Shown here: positions 25,254 to 32,835 of the stretch, piece after piece
Layout: each line of letters begins with the position of its first letter
Numbering within the stretch: the stretch's first letter is position 1
Source of the DNA: a virus
DNA: 64,000 bases
Reading direction: 5' to 3' (one strand)
Virus record (IMG/VR): IMGVR_UViG_3300044959_000131
Location: 112,946 to 176,945 of that record
Made by a program: the position numbers and the translations under genes
Notes under the pieces: model-generated
Told to the model about the DNA's origin: nothing
The model's input: only the letters and a program-made list of their open reading frames with translations
The model's database searches: none

Positions 25254-28200
25254 ATGGCAGAGCTTCTCAGACCAGGCGTAGAGGTCATTCAAACCCTTCG
25301 CAATCAGTCACCGACCTTCATCAGGCCGACATTGGTTCCGTGCATCGTCGGTCCTGCGTTCGAAATCATCAATGTCCTGAACACCGACGGAACTATCAAC
25401 TCCAAGGCGAAGTACGGTGCATATTCTCAAATCGGGAAGACCATCACCCAGAGTGCCTTTCCAGATCATCGCGGTAACATCGATGAGCTTGATATCATCG
25501 AGAGCTCCATTCGACCCTTCATCCTCGCTGGTGGGAGCCTGTCTGAGCTCCTGATGAATCCTGGAGAGTCTTTCCTTGCGACGAGTCATGTATCGTCGAA
25601 GCCAGCTATTCTAACTACTAATTTCAGCGGCCCGGCTGGCCTACCAATCGTTGGTACGGTTCTCGTTATCAGCCTCGACAATCCAGTCCCTGCTGATACT
25701 AGCCGAGACATCACCATCACTTTCAAGGGAACCGGTCCAACCCTCACAGCGGCTCAGTGTGCCGAGCAAATCAACGAAGCTGTTGGACAGGAAATTGCTT
25801 CCGTTGTCGGAAGCGCGCCGAACGATAAGGTTCTATTGACAACCCCTCGTGCTGGTGCGAAGAGCTCTATTACGATTCGTGCCGGAGCATCTGCAAATGG
25901 AATTCTCGGCATTGGTGACTCGGGCGAGGAGCGTGTCGTTGGTTCCGGATACAGAGCTCAAGACGACAATGACAACGATACAACTTCTCCATGGATTGAA
26001 TTCTACCGTGGAGCCTACTTCCTGAACGGTGCTGAGCCACCAGCGTTCCCATCAAAGGCTGGTCTCATAAATGTCGAGACAGGTGTGTTCTCTGTTGGCA
26101 AAGCAGCCGCCATTACCTTCGGCGAATCCGGAACGATTCCGTTGAAGGTTGGCGACTTGATGTTCGGAGACGGCGTCAAGGTCAAGAATGCGGAAGTGAT
26201 GAAGGTAGAGTCGGACCGGTTCCGACTCGGCACTGTCAACACGACACTCTCGACAGCCGACTCCAATGGTCGGTACATCACGAAGGTATACGACCCTGTC
26301 GAAGTCGAAACCCTTTTTGATGACAACCCATTCTCTCCTCAGTATGTCTGGTTCAAGGCGGCAAATCTTTTCCCTTCTGAACTATCTCCCGTAGCTGCGT
26401 CAGTTACTGGAACTAACACCGGCTCGGCGGCAACCAAAGCAGAAGTCAAATCTTCAGCTGCCATCACTGTCCCAGTATCGCTTGCTGGACTTAAGATTCA
26501 CTATGTATCGACTATCAATGGAGTCGATACAGAAGGGGAATTCACATTCACAGGCGGTCCTTTCGGTACAGTTAACGCTATCGCCTCGGCCATCGGGACA
26601 AATATTCCGGGAGTAAGTGCAGTGGAAGGTTCCGGTCCCGACTCTGGAAAGCTTGTTCTCGAGAGCATTCTGACTGGTCGCAACCAGGCCATCAGAATCA
26701 AGGCTGACGGAACCGCAAACGCCGCTTTGAATTTTAGTACTACATCTGACACGGTTGGGACTGGAAAAGATGTAGAGTTTGCAGGTCTGAATGGGAAAAC
26801 ATTGTCGTTCACCCTTGACAAGAACCCTCACGTCTATTCAGTCACATTCTCTTCAGACAGCCTCGACATCGCCGTTGACGAAATCAATTCCGTTGTAGGT
26901 GCTAACGTTGCATCGAAGGCAGGTGCCGGTCTTGACCGCCTCAAGCTGACGTCCACGTTGAAGGGCGCAGCATCTGAGGTAAGAGTCTACCATAGTCCGG
27001 CAGCAGATGCAGATACCGTATTTGGCCTTTCGACGTTGCCTGCTGCTGGTTCCGGCCGTCCGTATCCAGATGCCTATCTCGACGGCGTAAACAACTTGGT
27101 CATTGGCTCACAGATCCTGCGTGACCAGGTTACAGGCTATCCGCTGGACTTCGCGACGAACTCCGGTGACCTCTACATCCAGTTCAAGGGCCTCAGAAAG
27201 GATGTCTCGCCAGCTGCCAAAGTCGCCGGGGTTCTCAGAATCCCAGACCAGGCAACTCTCGCATCTGTTCTCGACCCTCTAACTGAAGAGAACCCACTTG
27301 GTTTGGCTCTCTTCATGTGCCTCATCAATGCCCCTGGCCTGGAGGTCAAAGGACTGGGGGTCGATGAAATCAGTGCGTCGGCTCCTGAAGGAACAGAGGC
27401 CGCATATGCTCGTGCAGCAGGGTTCCTCGAGTCAGAGGAAGTCTACGCAATCGCTCCCCTGACACATAACGAAGTCGTCCACGGTATCTGGTCAACACAC
27501 GTCGTGGCGATGTCCGCCCCTGAACAAGGGGGAGAGCGCATCGTCTTCATCAACAAGAAGATGCCTGTCGAGGCCAATCCTATCGTGGCGGCCTCTGGTA
27601 CGAAGGCTAACAGCACCGCGACGAACAACCAGATGCTGCTTGATGTGAATCCAGCAGCAGGATTGGTGGCAGCAGGAATCAACCCTGCCCTCCCAATTCC
27701 CGTCTCAGCTGGCGTCTTCATGGAGTTCGAGGTCAATGGAGAGTTCCGCAGGTACAATGTGTCCAGCGTTTCAGGCTCGCTGGTCAACCTGAACGTAACG
27801 TTCACCGGTTCCCAGAATACGGACGGCTTCTACACCACAACGGCACTTACCGAGACAGTAGTGAATGCCTCGTGGTCGTTGAAGGTCCGTGGAAAGAGCC
27901 TGATTATTCCTGGCTCAAACCCGCCTCGACTCGATTACAGCCTGGTAGCAGAGACGGTCGCGCAGGCAAACTCCGGTATCAAGAACCGTCGCCTGTACTC
28001 CGTCTTCCCGGACACCATCAAGACGACCATTGGTGGTGTCGAGAAGAGATTGCCGGGCTACTACGCATGCGCAGCCATCGCTGGCATGTGCGCAGGACAG
28101 CCTCCTCAACAGGGCTTCACCAACTTCCCAATCGTTGGACTGACAGGCGTAGTTGGTACAGAGAAGTTCTCCAAGAAGCAGCTAAACAACATGGCAGGAG

Positions 28201-28571
28201 GCGGAACCTACATCCTCATCCAGGATGTCCAAGGAGGTCCCGTTTCGAGCCGCCATCAAGTCTCGACTGACCTCACCAGCATCGAGACTCGTGAGCTTTC
28301 CATCACGAAGGTCGTCGACTTCACAGCAAAGTTCCTACGATCTTCGATCAAGAAGTTCATTGGCGTTCAGACCATCAATGAGCAATTCCTGGACACCGTT
28401 GGAACCACCATTCAGGGAATCCTGAACTTCTTGGTCGAGACCGGCGTGTTGAATGGTGCTGAGCTCAATAACATCCTCCAGGACGAGGAGAACCCGGATA
28501 CAGTACTGGTGGATATCACGCTCGATGTCCCGTACCCGGCCAACTACATCAGGCTGACACTGGTGGTGTAA
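25254..28571 (+). CDS. Tail sheath protein (enlarged)
   Basis: The 1105-residue product has the sheath hallmarks at both ends: MAELLRPGVEVIQ at the N-terminus and, at the C-terminus, a helix-rich segment (VVDFTAKFLRSSIKKFIG...GVLNGAELNN) followed by DITLDVPYPANYIRLTLVV. The conserved C-terminal core begins around residue 890. T4 gp18 is about 660 residues; the extra length comes from three related beta domains near residues 147-240, 410-500 and 514-600, each with a pattern like ITFKGTGPTL...KVLLTTPRAGAKSSITI, probably displayed on the tail surface. It is followed by the tube genes. Confidence 0.85.
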   Translation: MAELLRPGVEVIQTLRNQSPTFIRPTLVPCIVGPAFEIINVLNTDGTINSKAKYGAYSQIGKTITQSAFPDHRGNIDELDIIESSIRPFILAGGSLSELLMNPGESFLATSHVSSKPAILTTNFSGPAGLPIVGTVLVISLDNPVPADTSRDITITFKGTGPTLTAAQCAEQINEAVGQEIASVVGSAPNDKVLLTTPRAGAKSSITIRAGASANGILGIGDSGEERVVGSGYRAQDDNDNDTTSPWIEFYRGAYFLNGAEPPAFPSKAGLINVETGVFSVGKAAAITFGESGTIPLKVGDLMFGDGVKVKNAEVMKVESDRFRLGTVNTTLSTADSNGRYITKVYDPVEVETLFDDNPFSPQYVWFKAANLFPSELSPVAASVTGTNTGSAATKAEVKSSAAITVPVSLAGLKIHYVSTINGVDTEGEFTFTGGPFGTVNAIASAIGTNIPGVSAVEGSGPDSGKLVLESILTGRNQAIRIKADGTANAALNFSTTSDTVGTGKDVEFAGLNGKTLSFTLDKNPHVYSVTFSSDSLDIAVDEINSVVGANVASKAGAGLDRLKLTSTLKGAASEVRVYHSPAADADTVFGLSTLPAAGSGRPYPDAYLDGVNNLVIGSQILRDQVTGYPLDFATNSGDLYIQFKGLRKDVSPAAKVAGVLRIPDQATLASVLDPLTEENPLGLALFMCLINAPGLEVKGLGVDEISASAPEGTEAAYARAAGFLESEEVYAIAPLTHNEVVHGIWSTHVVAMSAPEQGGERIVFINKKMPVEANPIVAASGTKANSTATNNQMLLDVNPAAGLVAAGINPALPIPVSAGVFMEFEVNGEFRRYNVSSVSGSLVNLNVTFTGSQNTDGFYTTTALTETVVNASWSLKVRGKSLIIPGSNPPRLDYSLVAETVAQANSGIKNRRLYSVFPDTIKTTIGGVEKRLPGYYACAAIAGMCAGQPPQQGFTNFPIVGLTGVVGTEKFSKKQLNNMAGGGTYILIQDVQGGPVSSRHQVSTDLTSIETRELSITKVVDFTAKFLRSSIKKFIGVQTINEQFLDTVGTTIQGILNFLVETGVLNGAELNNILQDEENPDTVLVDITLDVPYPANYIRLTLVV

Positions 28572-28601
28572 ACCGATCGAAAGAACTGAGGAGAACGAAT
28601 C

Positions 28602-28988
28602 ATGGCACTCTCTGCAAATATAATGGCGTACCTGAAGCACCTCGCCGCTGCTGGCGACATGATTTCCAAGGCTCTCATCGAAGGCAGCAGCGACCTGAGA
28701 CTCTCGGCTGGTGCCGAGGCGGCGGACGTAATCAAGGTGACTGGTCAGGTTACTGACAAGGCCAGTCAGGTCGTAGTCAAGTCAATTCCGGTTTCGGGGG
28801 AGGGAACAATGACGGATGGAGGGGCTGGAACCGTCGTCGCTGGCTCTGGGAGCAAAGAGGTCTGGGTCCAGCCGGACGCTACTGGAAAGTTCGAGTTGAA
28901 CGTTCTCAACACTGCTGCTGAGAACAACCTCATCATGGCCACGACGAGCAGCGGAGACGTATCGATGCTCGTTCTCACCTTCTCATGA
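28602..28988 (+). CDS. Small tail-region protein
   Basis: The 128-residue product, with a GAGGAGA ribosome site, lies between sheath and tube. An Ala-rich N-terminal helix (MALSANIMAYLKHLAAAGDMISKAL) precedes a beta-rich body (SQVVVKSIPVSGEGTMTDGGAGTVVAGSG). The second half shares the Gly/Ser style of decoration domains in the sheath insertions. It may be a tube-associated or tail-decorating protein. Not recognised. Confidence 0.55.
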   Translation: MALSANIMAYLKHLAAAGDMISKALIEGSSDLRLSAGAEAADVIKVTGQVTDKASQVVVKSIPVSGEGTMTDGGAGTVVAGSGSKEVWVQPDATGKFELNVLNTAAENNLIMATTSSGDVSMLVLTFS

Positions 28989-29028
28989 TGACGGTGTAGA
29001 CTCGTATCGAACCTCTTGGAGGTCTTGA

Positions 29029-29763
29029 ATGGCAACCATCACAAATTGGCAGCCATACACTCAGAAGGTCGATAACTCGGCTCTCAGGGAGGGCCGGTTC
29101 GCTTCTGGTGCGTTTACGATGGTCGCGGCAGGACCCCCACGTCTTGCGGCCATCGGAGGTGTCGCAGCCGCAGGCGTCGATCTCTCACAGGGCTCAAAGA
29201 ACTGGGCAGTGCCGATCGGCGTCGTCCAGAACTTCAACCTGTCCCACAACAGGGCTTTCGCTCGGTTCTGGGAACTCGGATCTGAGAGGTCCTATTTCAT
29301 CTCCGGCAGAACGGTGGCCCAGGCAGCGTTCGGTCGAGTACTCTATCACGGACCATCTCTCTTGCGGGTTCTGTACTCGTTCTACTCCGACCTGCTCCCT
29401 CCGACACTGGTTCCAGCATTCCCGGCGAATGTACTGGACCAGAGCATCCCAGGTAACGTCGCCAACCAGCACGACGTCAAGATTCCTCCCGGGTTCGAGA
29501 ACATTTATCTGAACCTGGCTTCGGACCTCTTCTCACAGCCGTGCGGGCTCCTCGTTTACATGAAGGACTCGAACGAGAACACGCTCGCTGCGGTCTACCT
29601 TGAAGAGACGTACGTTCCGTCGCACACCATCGCAACGGACGCACAGGGCGTCGTCATTCAGGAGCAGGTGGCACTTCAGCCTGAGCGCGTTGTGCCGGTC
29701 GCCGTAGCCGTTCCTCAGTCTGTTAAGCTGAACTCCATCCTTTCAGAGAGTAGCGCAGCCTAG
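29029..29763 (+). CDS. Probable tail tube protein
   Basis: The 244-residue product follows the sheath gene after one small gene, the standard place for the tube in contractile phages. The central part (GVVQNFNLSHNRAFARFWELGSER..., then FISGRTVAQAAFGRVLYHG) fits the pattern of tube proteins, where a strand-loop with 'E.GS...' precedes a long helix. The end is a strand-rich tail (QGVVIQEQVALQPERVVPVAVAVPQSV). The operon closes with a strong terminator 30 bases later. The call rests on position and pattern. Confidence 0.65.
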   Translation: MATITNWQPYTQKVDNSALREGRFASGAFTMVAAGPPRLAAIGGVAAAGVDLSQGSKNWAVPIGVVQNFNLSHNRAFARFWELGSERSYFISGRTVAQAAFGRVLYHGPSLLRVLYSFYSDLLPPTLVPAFPANVLDQSIPGNVANQHDVKIPPGFENIYLNLASDLFSQPCGLLVYMKDSNENTLAAVYLEETYVPSHTIATDAQGVVIQEQVALQPERVVPVAVAVPQSVKLNSILSESSAA

Positions 29764-29793
29764 ATCTCGCTCCTTAGAGGTTGAGGGCTAATA

Positions 29794-29825
29794 AAAAGGG
29801 GAACTCCGTGCGGAGTTCCCCTTTT
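29794..29825. terminator. Bidirectional terminator between tail operon and cold shock gene
   Basis: AAAAGGGGAACTCCG (29794-29808) pairs with CGGAGTTCCCCTTTT (29811-29825), giving a 13-15 bp stem with T-rich exits on both strands. It separates the plus-strand tube gene from the convergent minus-strand cold shock gene. Confidence 0.9.
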
Positions 29826-29844
29826 ATCTTACTTCGCAGCTCTC

Positions 29845-30051
29845 TCAGGCAGCTCGTGTAACCTTAACTGCCTGGAGACCTTTTGGGCCTTGCTCTACCT
29901 CGTACCGAACACGCTCTCCCTCGTCTAGGGTTCGAAATCCGTTCATTATGATGGCGGTGTGATGGACGAATATGTCCTTACCGCCCTCATCCGGAGTGAT
30001 GAACCCAAAGCCCTTTTTGTCGTTGAACCACTTTACTGTGCCTGTTGCCAT
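29845..30051 (-). CDS. csp: Cold shock protein (CspA family)
   Basis: The 68-residue product [22 protein letters not shown] has the RNA-binding motifs RNP1 (KGFGFI) and RNP2 (DIFVHH) of CspA-type OB-fold proteins, which bind single-stranded nucleic acid and melt RNA structure. The start at 30051 is chosen because AGAGGA precedes it and the family begins there. Upstream are an AGGATAAG element (30092-30099) and a small UUCG-loop hairpin in the leader. The gene may modulate translation or antitermination in a genome that appears rich in RNA hairpins; that link is speculative. Confidence 0.95.
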   Translation of the reverse strand: MATGTVKWFNDKKGFGFITPDEGGKDIFVHHTAIIMNGFRTLDEGERVRYEVEQGPKGLQAVKVTRAA

Positions 30052-30091
30052 CTTTTTTGTCCTCTTGCTGCTAAGTTCCGAAGAACTCAAG

Positions 30092-30099
30092 CTTATCCT
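30092..30099 (-). promoter_or_regulatory. GGNATAAG-type promoter element of the cold shock gene
   Basis: AGGATAAG on the minus strand, about 40 bases before the cold shock start codon, matches the element found before minus-strand cassettes across 41-62 kb. A UUCG-tetraloop hairpin (GAGTTC-TTCG-GAACTT) follows within the leader. Confidence 0.55.
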
Positions 30100-30124
30100 C
30101 TCCTTTCTCAAAAGGTGTGCAAAG

Positions 30125-30153
30125 AAAAAGGGCCAGCTCTTTCGAGCCAGCCC
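30125..30153 (-). terminator. Minus-strand intrinsic terminator after the basic protein gene
   Basis: On the minus strand GGGCTGGCTC, GAAA loop and GAGCTGGCCC form a 10-bp stem (two G-U pairs) followed by five T residues. It ends the transcript of the 30178-30594 gene before the cold shock promoter. Confidence 0.85.
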
Positions 30154-30177
30154 TTCGTCTTCATGACTTGGAGCCGA

Positions 30178-30594
30178 TTACGACTGGGAAACAGCAGTCT
30201 GCGGGATGAATGGCACCGGGGCTGGAATTGCAGTCTGAACTACCTGCTCGGTCCCTTCGACCTTGCCGTTTCTCTTCTTCCTTTCCGACTTGGCCTCCGC
30301 CGTCTTGTCCTCGACCGTCGTATTGGCCTTGTCCCAGGCCTCCTCCAACTTGCCCGCCACCTTCTGGATGAGACCATCGAGGTAATTCAGCCCACCCGCC
30401 GACCGAATGGACACAAGCTCACGGAGCTGGGCCAGGAGATCTGCGGGCAGGGCCTGAACAGCAAACCCCGGGCTACCGCTTGTCGAGCGACGAGTGTACT
30501 TTCTCTTCACCCTCGGCTCGGTTGCTGCGTTCTCAACGGTATTTACATTGTTACGCCTCTTAATCTTGCTGCGGTCGTAAACTCCACGTGGCAT
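30178..30594 (-). CDS. Basic putative DNA-binding protein, MPRGVYDRSK N-terminus
   Basis: The 138-residue product opens MPRGVYDRSKIKRR, a short basic stretch seen at the ends of several phage and nucleoid-associated proteins, followed by KRKYTRRSTSGS, which is also basic and AT-hook-like. The middle (LLAQLRELVSIRSAGGLNYLDGLIQKVAGKLEEAWDKA) is helical and the C-terminus has KSERKKRNGKV and a Pro-rich end. Positive charge and the neighbouring ribbon-helix-helix gene suggest DNA or RNA binding. I cannot assign a family with confidence. Confidence 0.65.
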   Translation of the reverse strand: MPRGVYDRSKIKRRNNVNTVENAATEPRVKRKYTRRSTSGSPGFAVQALPADLLAQLRELVSIRSAGGLNYLDGLIQKVAGKLEEAWDKANTTVEDKTAEAKSERKKRNGKVEGTEQVVQTAIPAPVPFIPQTAVSQS

Positions 30595-30625
30595 TTCTGT
30601 TCTCTCTTTCTTTCGTTGTGGTTCT

Positions 30626-30651
30626 CTTCACGGCGCAAAATCGCCGTGAAG
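30626..30651. promoter_or_regulatory. Perfect 10-bp hairpin between two minus-strand genes
   Basis: CTTCACGGCG (30626-30635) and CGCCGTGAAG (30642-30651) flank a 6-base loop. There is no T-run on either side. It lies in the leader of the basic protein gene and after the ribbon-helix-helix gene, so it could be an operator, an mRNA-end stabiliser or a weak terminator. Confidence 0.5.
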
Positions 30652-30695
30652 AAAGAATACGCAGTTAAACAACAAATGCAAGTAGAAAAGCTGTC

Positions 30696-30887
30696 TCACA
30701 GTCTCTTTTCCTCCTCCACTTCTTTGGCCGGTAGCTTTCCGAGGTAAGAATCGAGTATCGTTGAGACGAGAGTGCTCATGGATACTGACTTTCCTGTTTG
30801 CTCCTTGTACTCTGTGCGGAGCTGCTCCAGTCTTTTCTTAGTCTCTCTGGAAACTTTTACTTCAAGTCGGTAGTTAAGGGCTGGCAT
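30696..30887 (-). CDS. Ribbon-helix-helix regulator-like protein
   Basis: The 63-residue product MPALNYRLEVKVSRETKKRLEQLRTEYKEQ... has the layout of Arc/CopG ribbon-helix-helix proteins: an N-terminal strand (YRLEVKVS) that would sit in the DNA major groove, then helix 1 (RETKKRLEQLRTEYKEQTG) and helix 2 (SMSTLVSTILDSYLGKL). Such proteins bind operators as dimers. It is divergent from the plus-strand gene at 30907, and its promoter element overlaps that gene's start codon, so it could regulate both directions. Confidence 0.7.
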   Translation of the reverse strand: MPALNYRLEVKVSRETKKRLEQLRTEYKEQTGKSVSMSTLVSTILDSYLGKLPAKEVEEEKRL

Positions 30888-30903
30888 CGTTCGTTCCTAG
30901 TTT

Positions 30904-30911
30904 CTTATGAC
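30904..30911 (-). promoter_or_regulatory. GTCATAAG promoter element of the ribbon-helix-helix gene
   Basis: The minus-strand sequence TTCTTCGTCATAAGAA differs by one base from the GGCATAAG form found elsewhere (compare 41570-41577). It lies 17 bases before the start codon of the 30696-30887 gene and overlaps the ATG of the divergent gene at 30907. Confidence 0.5.
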
Positions 30912-31260
30912 GAAGAATTCTTCTGATTCTGCCTCACAGAACGCAGAGAAGGTCGATAGAGAGCTGACGGTCGATAGGCTCGTAAGTGGCGATAGACCTT
31001 CGATATTTTTCCTCGGAATGGTTGGGGCGCACGCAATCCGGAAGGACCGAATGGCAGTATTCATGGTAGATGTCCTGGGTAGGGTTCACCTCATGCCACC
31101 ATCTTCCATCCAAGTCATTCACAAACCAAGGGTCACGGAAGAAGAGCTGGACGCTTTTACGGAGGATGAGGCGATTCAGATTCTCGTACAGCAGGGAGAT
31201 TCTGAAGAAGAGATTCTGAGGTACCTCGCCCGGCGTGGCGCTCAGCACAAGGAGGGGTAA
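30907..31260 (+). CDS. Unknown small protein
   Basis: The 117-residue product is directly followed by the next ATG after an AAGGAGGGG ribosome site. It has a polar N-terminus, a beta-rich centre (PSIFFLGMVGAHAIRKDRMAVFMVDVLGRVHLMPPSSIQVI) and a helical acidic end (TEEELDAFTEDEAIQILVQQGDSEEEILRYLARRG). The centre looks like a small barrel. It opens the second plus-strand operon. Function unknown. Confidence 0.65.
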   Translation: MTKNSSDSASQNAEKVDRELTVDRLVSGDRPSIFFLGMVGAHAIRKDRMAVFMVDVLGRVHLMPPSSIQVIHKPRVTEEELDAFTEDEAIQILVQQGDSEEEILRYLARRGAQHKEG

Positions 31261-31497
31261 ATGTCATTGTCCATATGCGATTACGAGCCCTGCGCCAATA
31301 TGCAGGCGGCTCTCCAAAAGCTCGTAATCATTCCAGAAGGGGCCTCATCTTTTCATCTTGTTGTGATATCCAAAGGACGTCCGCTCCGGACATTCTATGT
31401 GCCCATCCTCTACTGTCCATTTTGTGGTACGAGGATAGAGGAGGAATGGGTGGAAGATTTCATACTCAAGACCTCAAAAAAAGCCAAGGCTAGTTGA
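31261..31497 (+). CDS. Small zinc-ribbon-like protein
   Basis: The 78-residue product has CDYEPC near the N-terminus and CPFCG near residue 52, giving four Cys in a CX4C...CXXC spacing typical of zinc ribbons. It starts directly at the previous stop. Short zinc-ribbon proteins in phages often contact nucleic acid or regulate transcription, but nothing here decides the target. Confidence 0.65.
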   Translation: MSLSICDYEPCANMQAALQKLVIIPEGASSFHLVVISKGRPLRTFYVPILYCPFCGTRIEEEWVEDFILKTSKKAKAS

Positions 31498-31505
31498 GGG
31501 CTTAG

Positions 31506-32327
31506 ATGCCAATCCCGGTCCCAATTCCAGGTGGCCCGCTACCTATTACGGACGCCGATACAGCACGAGCTGAGAGCTTTGTAGCGGTGCTTGCCCAGAT
31601 TCTGAAGCACGGAACAACTGGCGCAACCCTCAACACACCAAATTCAACCGTCCCAGATGGGACTAGTCCTACGGCATTGAAAGCCGTAGAGATGTCAAGT
31701 GCGAAAGAGCAGCTCTTTTTCCGTCAACAGGCGCTGGCAATCGTAAAGAGTCTCATTGCATTTGCTAGTTCATCCGTCATCGGAATCACGAGACTTTCTA
31801 CGGACCCAGCAGTTCCAACTGTCCCGACGGCTCTTAACTCGGAAGAAGTAACGACGGTACCATCTCCAAACAAGGTCCCAAGAGCTCGATCCGACGGCAC
31901 ACTCGACCCGGGGTGGATTACTGGAGTACCTGGCCCTGGGCCATCCATCATTCAAACGTTCACTGGGACGTGCTCTGCGAGTGACGCTGTTGGGGACCTG
32001 ATGTACGTGAGCGGCGGCTCATATGCCGTATCGAAAGTCGACATCACCGACTACTCGAAGATGCCCTCCGTTGGTTGCATCATCTCCAAGCCCAGCGCAA
32101 CATCATGCGTCGTTCAGACCGCTGGAATCGTGAGTGGGGTCTATACAGGTCTGACGCCCGGAAAGATCTACTTCGCCGGTACAGACGGTCGTCCATCTGT
32201 AAATGCACCAATTCCTGGTCCGACGCAAACCTTCTTTCACCAGGCTATTGGAATTGCGCTGGATACAAACGTACTTCTCATTGCTGCAAACCCAAATCTT
32301 ACTCGAGTGAGAGGAGCCAATGTATGA
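31506..32327 (+). CDS. Virion fibre-like protein with capsid/fibre beta module
   Basis: The 273-residue product has a Pro-rich start (MPIPVPIPGGPLPITD), a helical middle (KEQLFFRQQALAIVKSLIAF) and a C-terminal beta module (CSASDAVGDLMYVSGG...VSGVYTGLTPGKIYFAGTDG...HQAIGIALDTNVLLIA). The same 'GD.vyvs.....GvvtG.ltG...FlG.dG.p' plan occurs at the end of the 32836-34320 fibre, so the two share a domain common in phage tail fibres. It begins the fibre operon. Confidence 0.65.
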   Translation: MPIPVPIPGGPLPITDADTARAESFVAVLAQILKHGTTGATLNTPNSTVPDGTSPTALKAVEMSSAKEQLFFRQQALAIVKSLIAFASSSVIGITRLSTDPAVPTVPTALNSEEVTTVPSPNKVPRARSDGTLDPGWITGVPGPGPSIIQTFTGTCSASDAVGDLMYVSGGSYAVSKVDITDYSKMPSVGCIISKPSATSCVVQTAGIVSGVYTGLTPGKIYFAGTDGRPSVNAPIPGPTQTFFHQAIGIALDTNVLLIAANPNLTRVRGANV

Positions 32328-32782
32328 AGACCGAATCCAAGAAGAGTGGTCTTGGTCGTCAGAGAAAGAACTCAGCTCCACCGGTCAAAGAGGTCCAAAC
32401 GGACCCAGTACCTCTGAGACTCGACGAGGTGACTCTTCTGAAGATGGAGAAACTTCAAGCCATTATGAGGGCCGCGGAAAGTGAGAGGATCATGACGTTG
32501 GCGTCGAAGAAGGCGCTCCTGTCGAAGATTGACCCAAACAATCAGATCGAGGCCTTGGACAGAAAGATTCTTTCACTGACACAAGAAAAGGAGGCGGCAG
32601 AGGCAGAGTACCGTCTCATCATTCGCCAAGTCGAAGAGAAGTTCGGTATCGACATCAAGGAATATGCGTACGACGACAAGACCGGGACTCTGAACTACAT
32701 CGGTAAGGCGTCGGAATCCGAGATGAAGTCCTTGTCTAGCATGGAGAGCAAGGAACTTCCCATTGAGGCTGTCAAAACCTAG
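32324..32782 (+). CDS. Coiled-coil protein in fibre operon
   Basis: The 152-residue product starts at ATG 32324 in an ATGA overlap with the previous stop; a longer in-frame reading from 32075 would overlap the preceding gene heavily and is rejected. Residues about 35-110 are a long charged helix (LLKMEKLQAIMRAAESERIM, QIEALDRKILSLTQEKEAAEAEYRLIIRQVEEKFG). It may be a fibre assembly chaperone or a rod-like linker; this is inference from position and helix content. Confidence 0.6.
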   Translation: MKTESKKSGLGRQRKNSAPPVKEVQTDPVPLRLDEVTLLKMEKLQAIMRAAESERIMTLASKKALLSKIDPNNQIEALDRKILSLTQEKEAAEAEYRLIIRQVEEKFGIDIKEYAYDDKTGTLNYIGKASESEMKSLSSMESKELPIEAVKT

Positions 32783-32835
32783 GATCTGATAAGTAATTCA
32801 AGAGATCCAACTCTCCTTCTTGAGGAGGTTCATCC

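Noticed and set aside
29920-29945. tRNA-like GGTTCGAAATCC
   Set aside because: It lies inside the cold shock gene and no cloverleaf can be formed around it.
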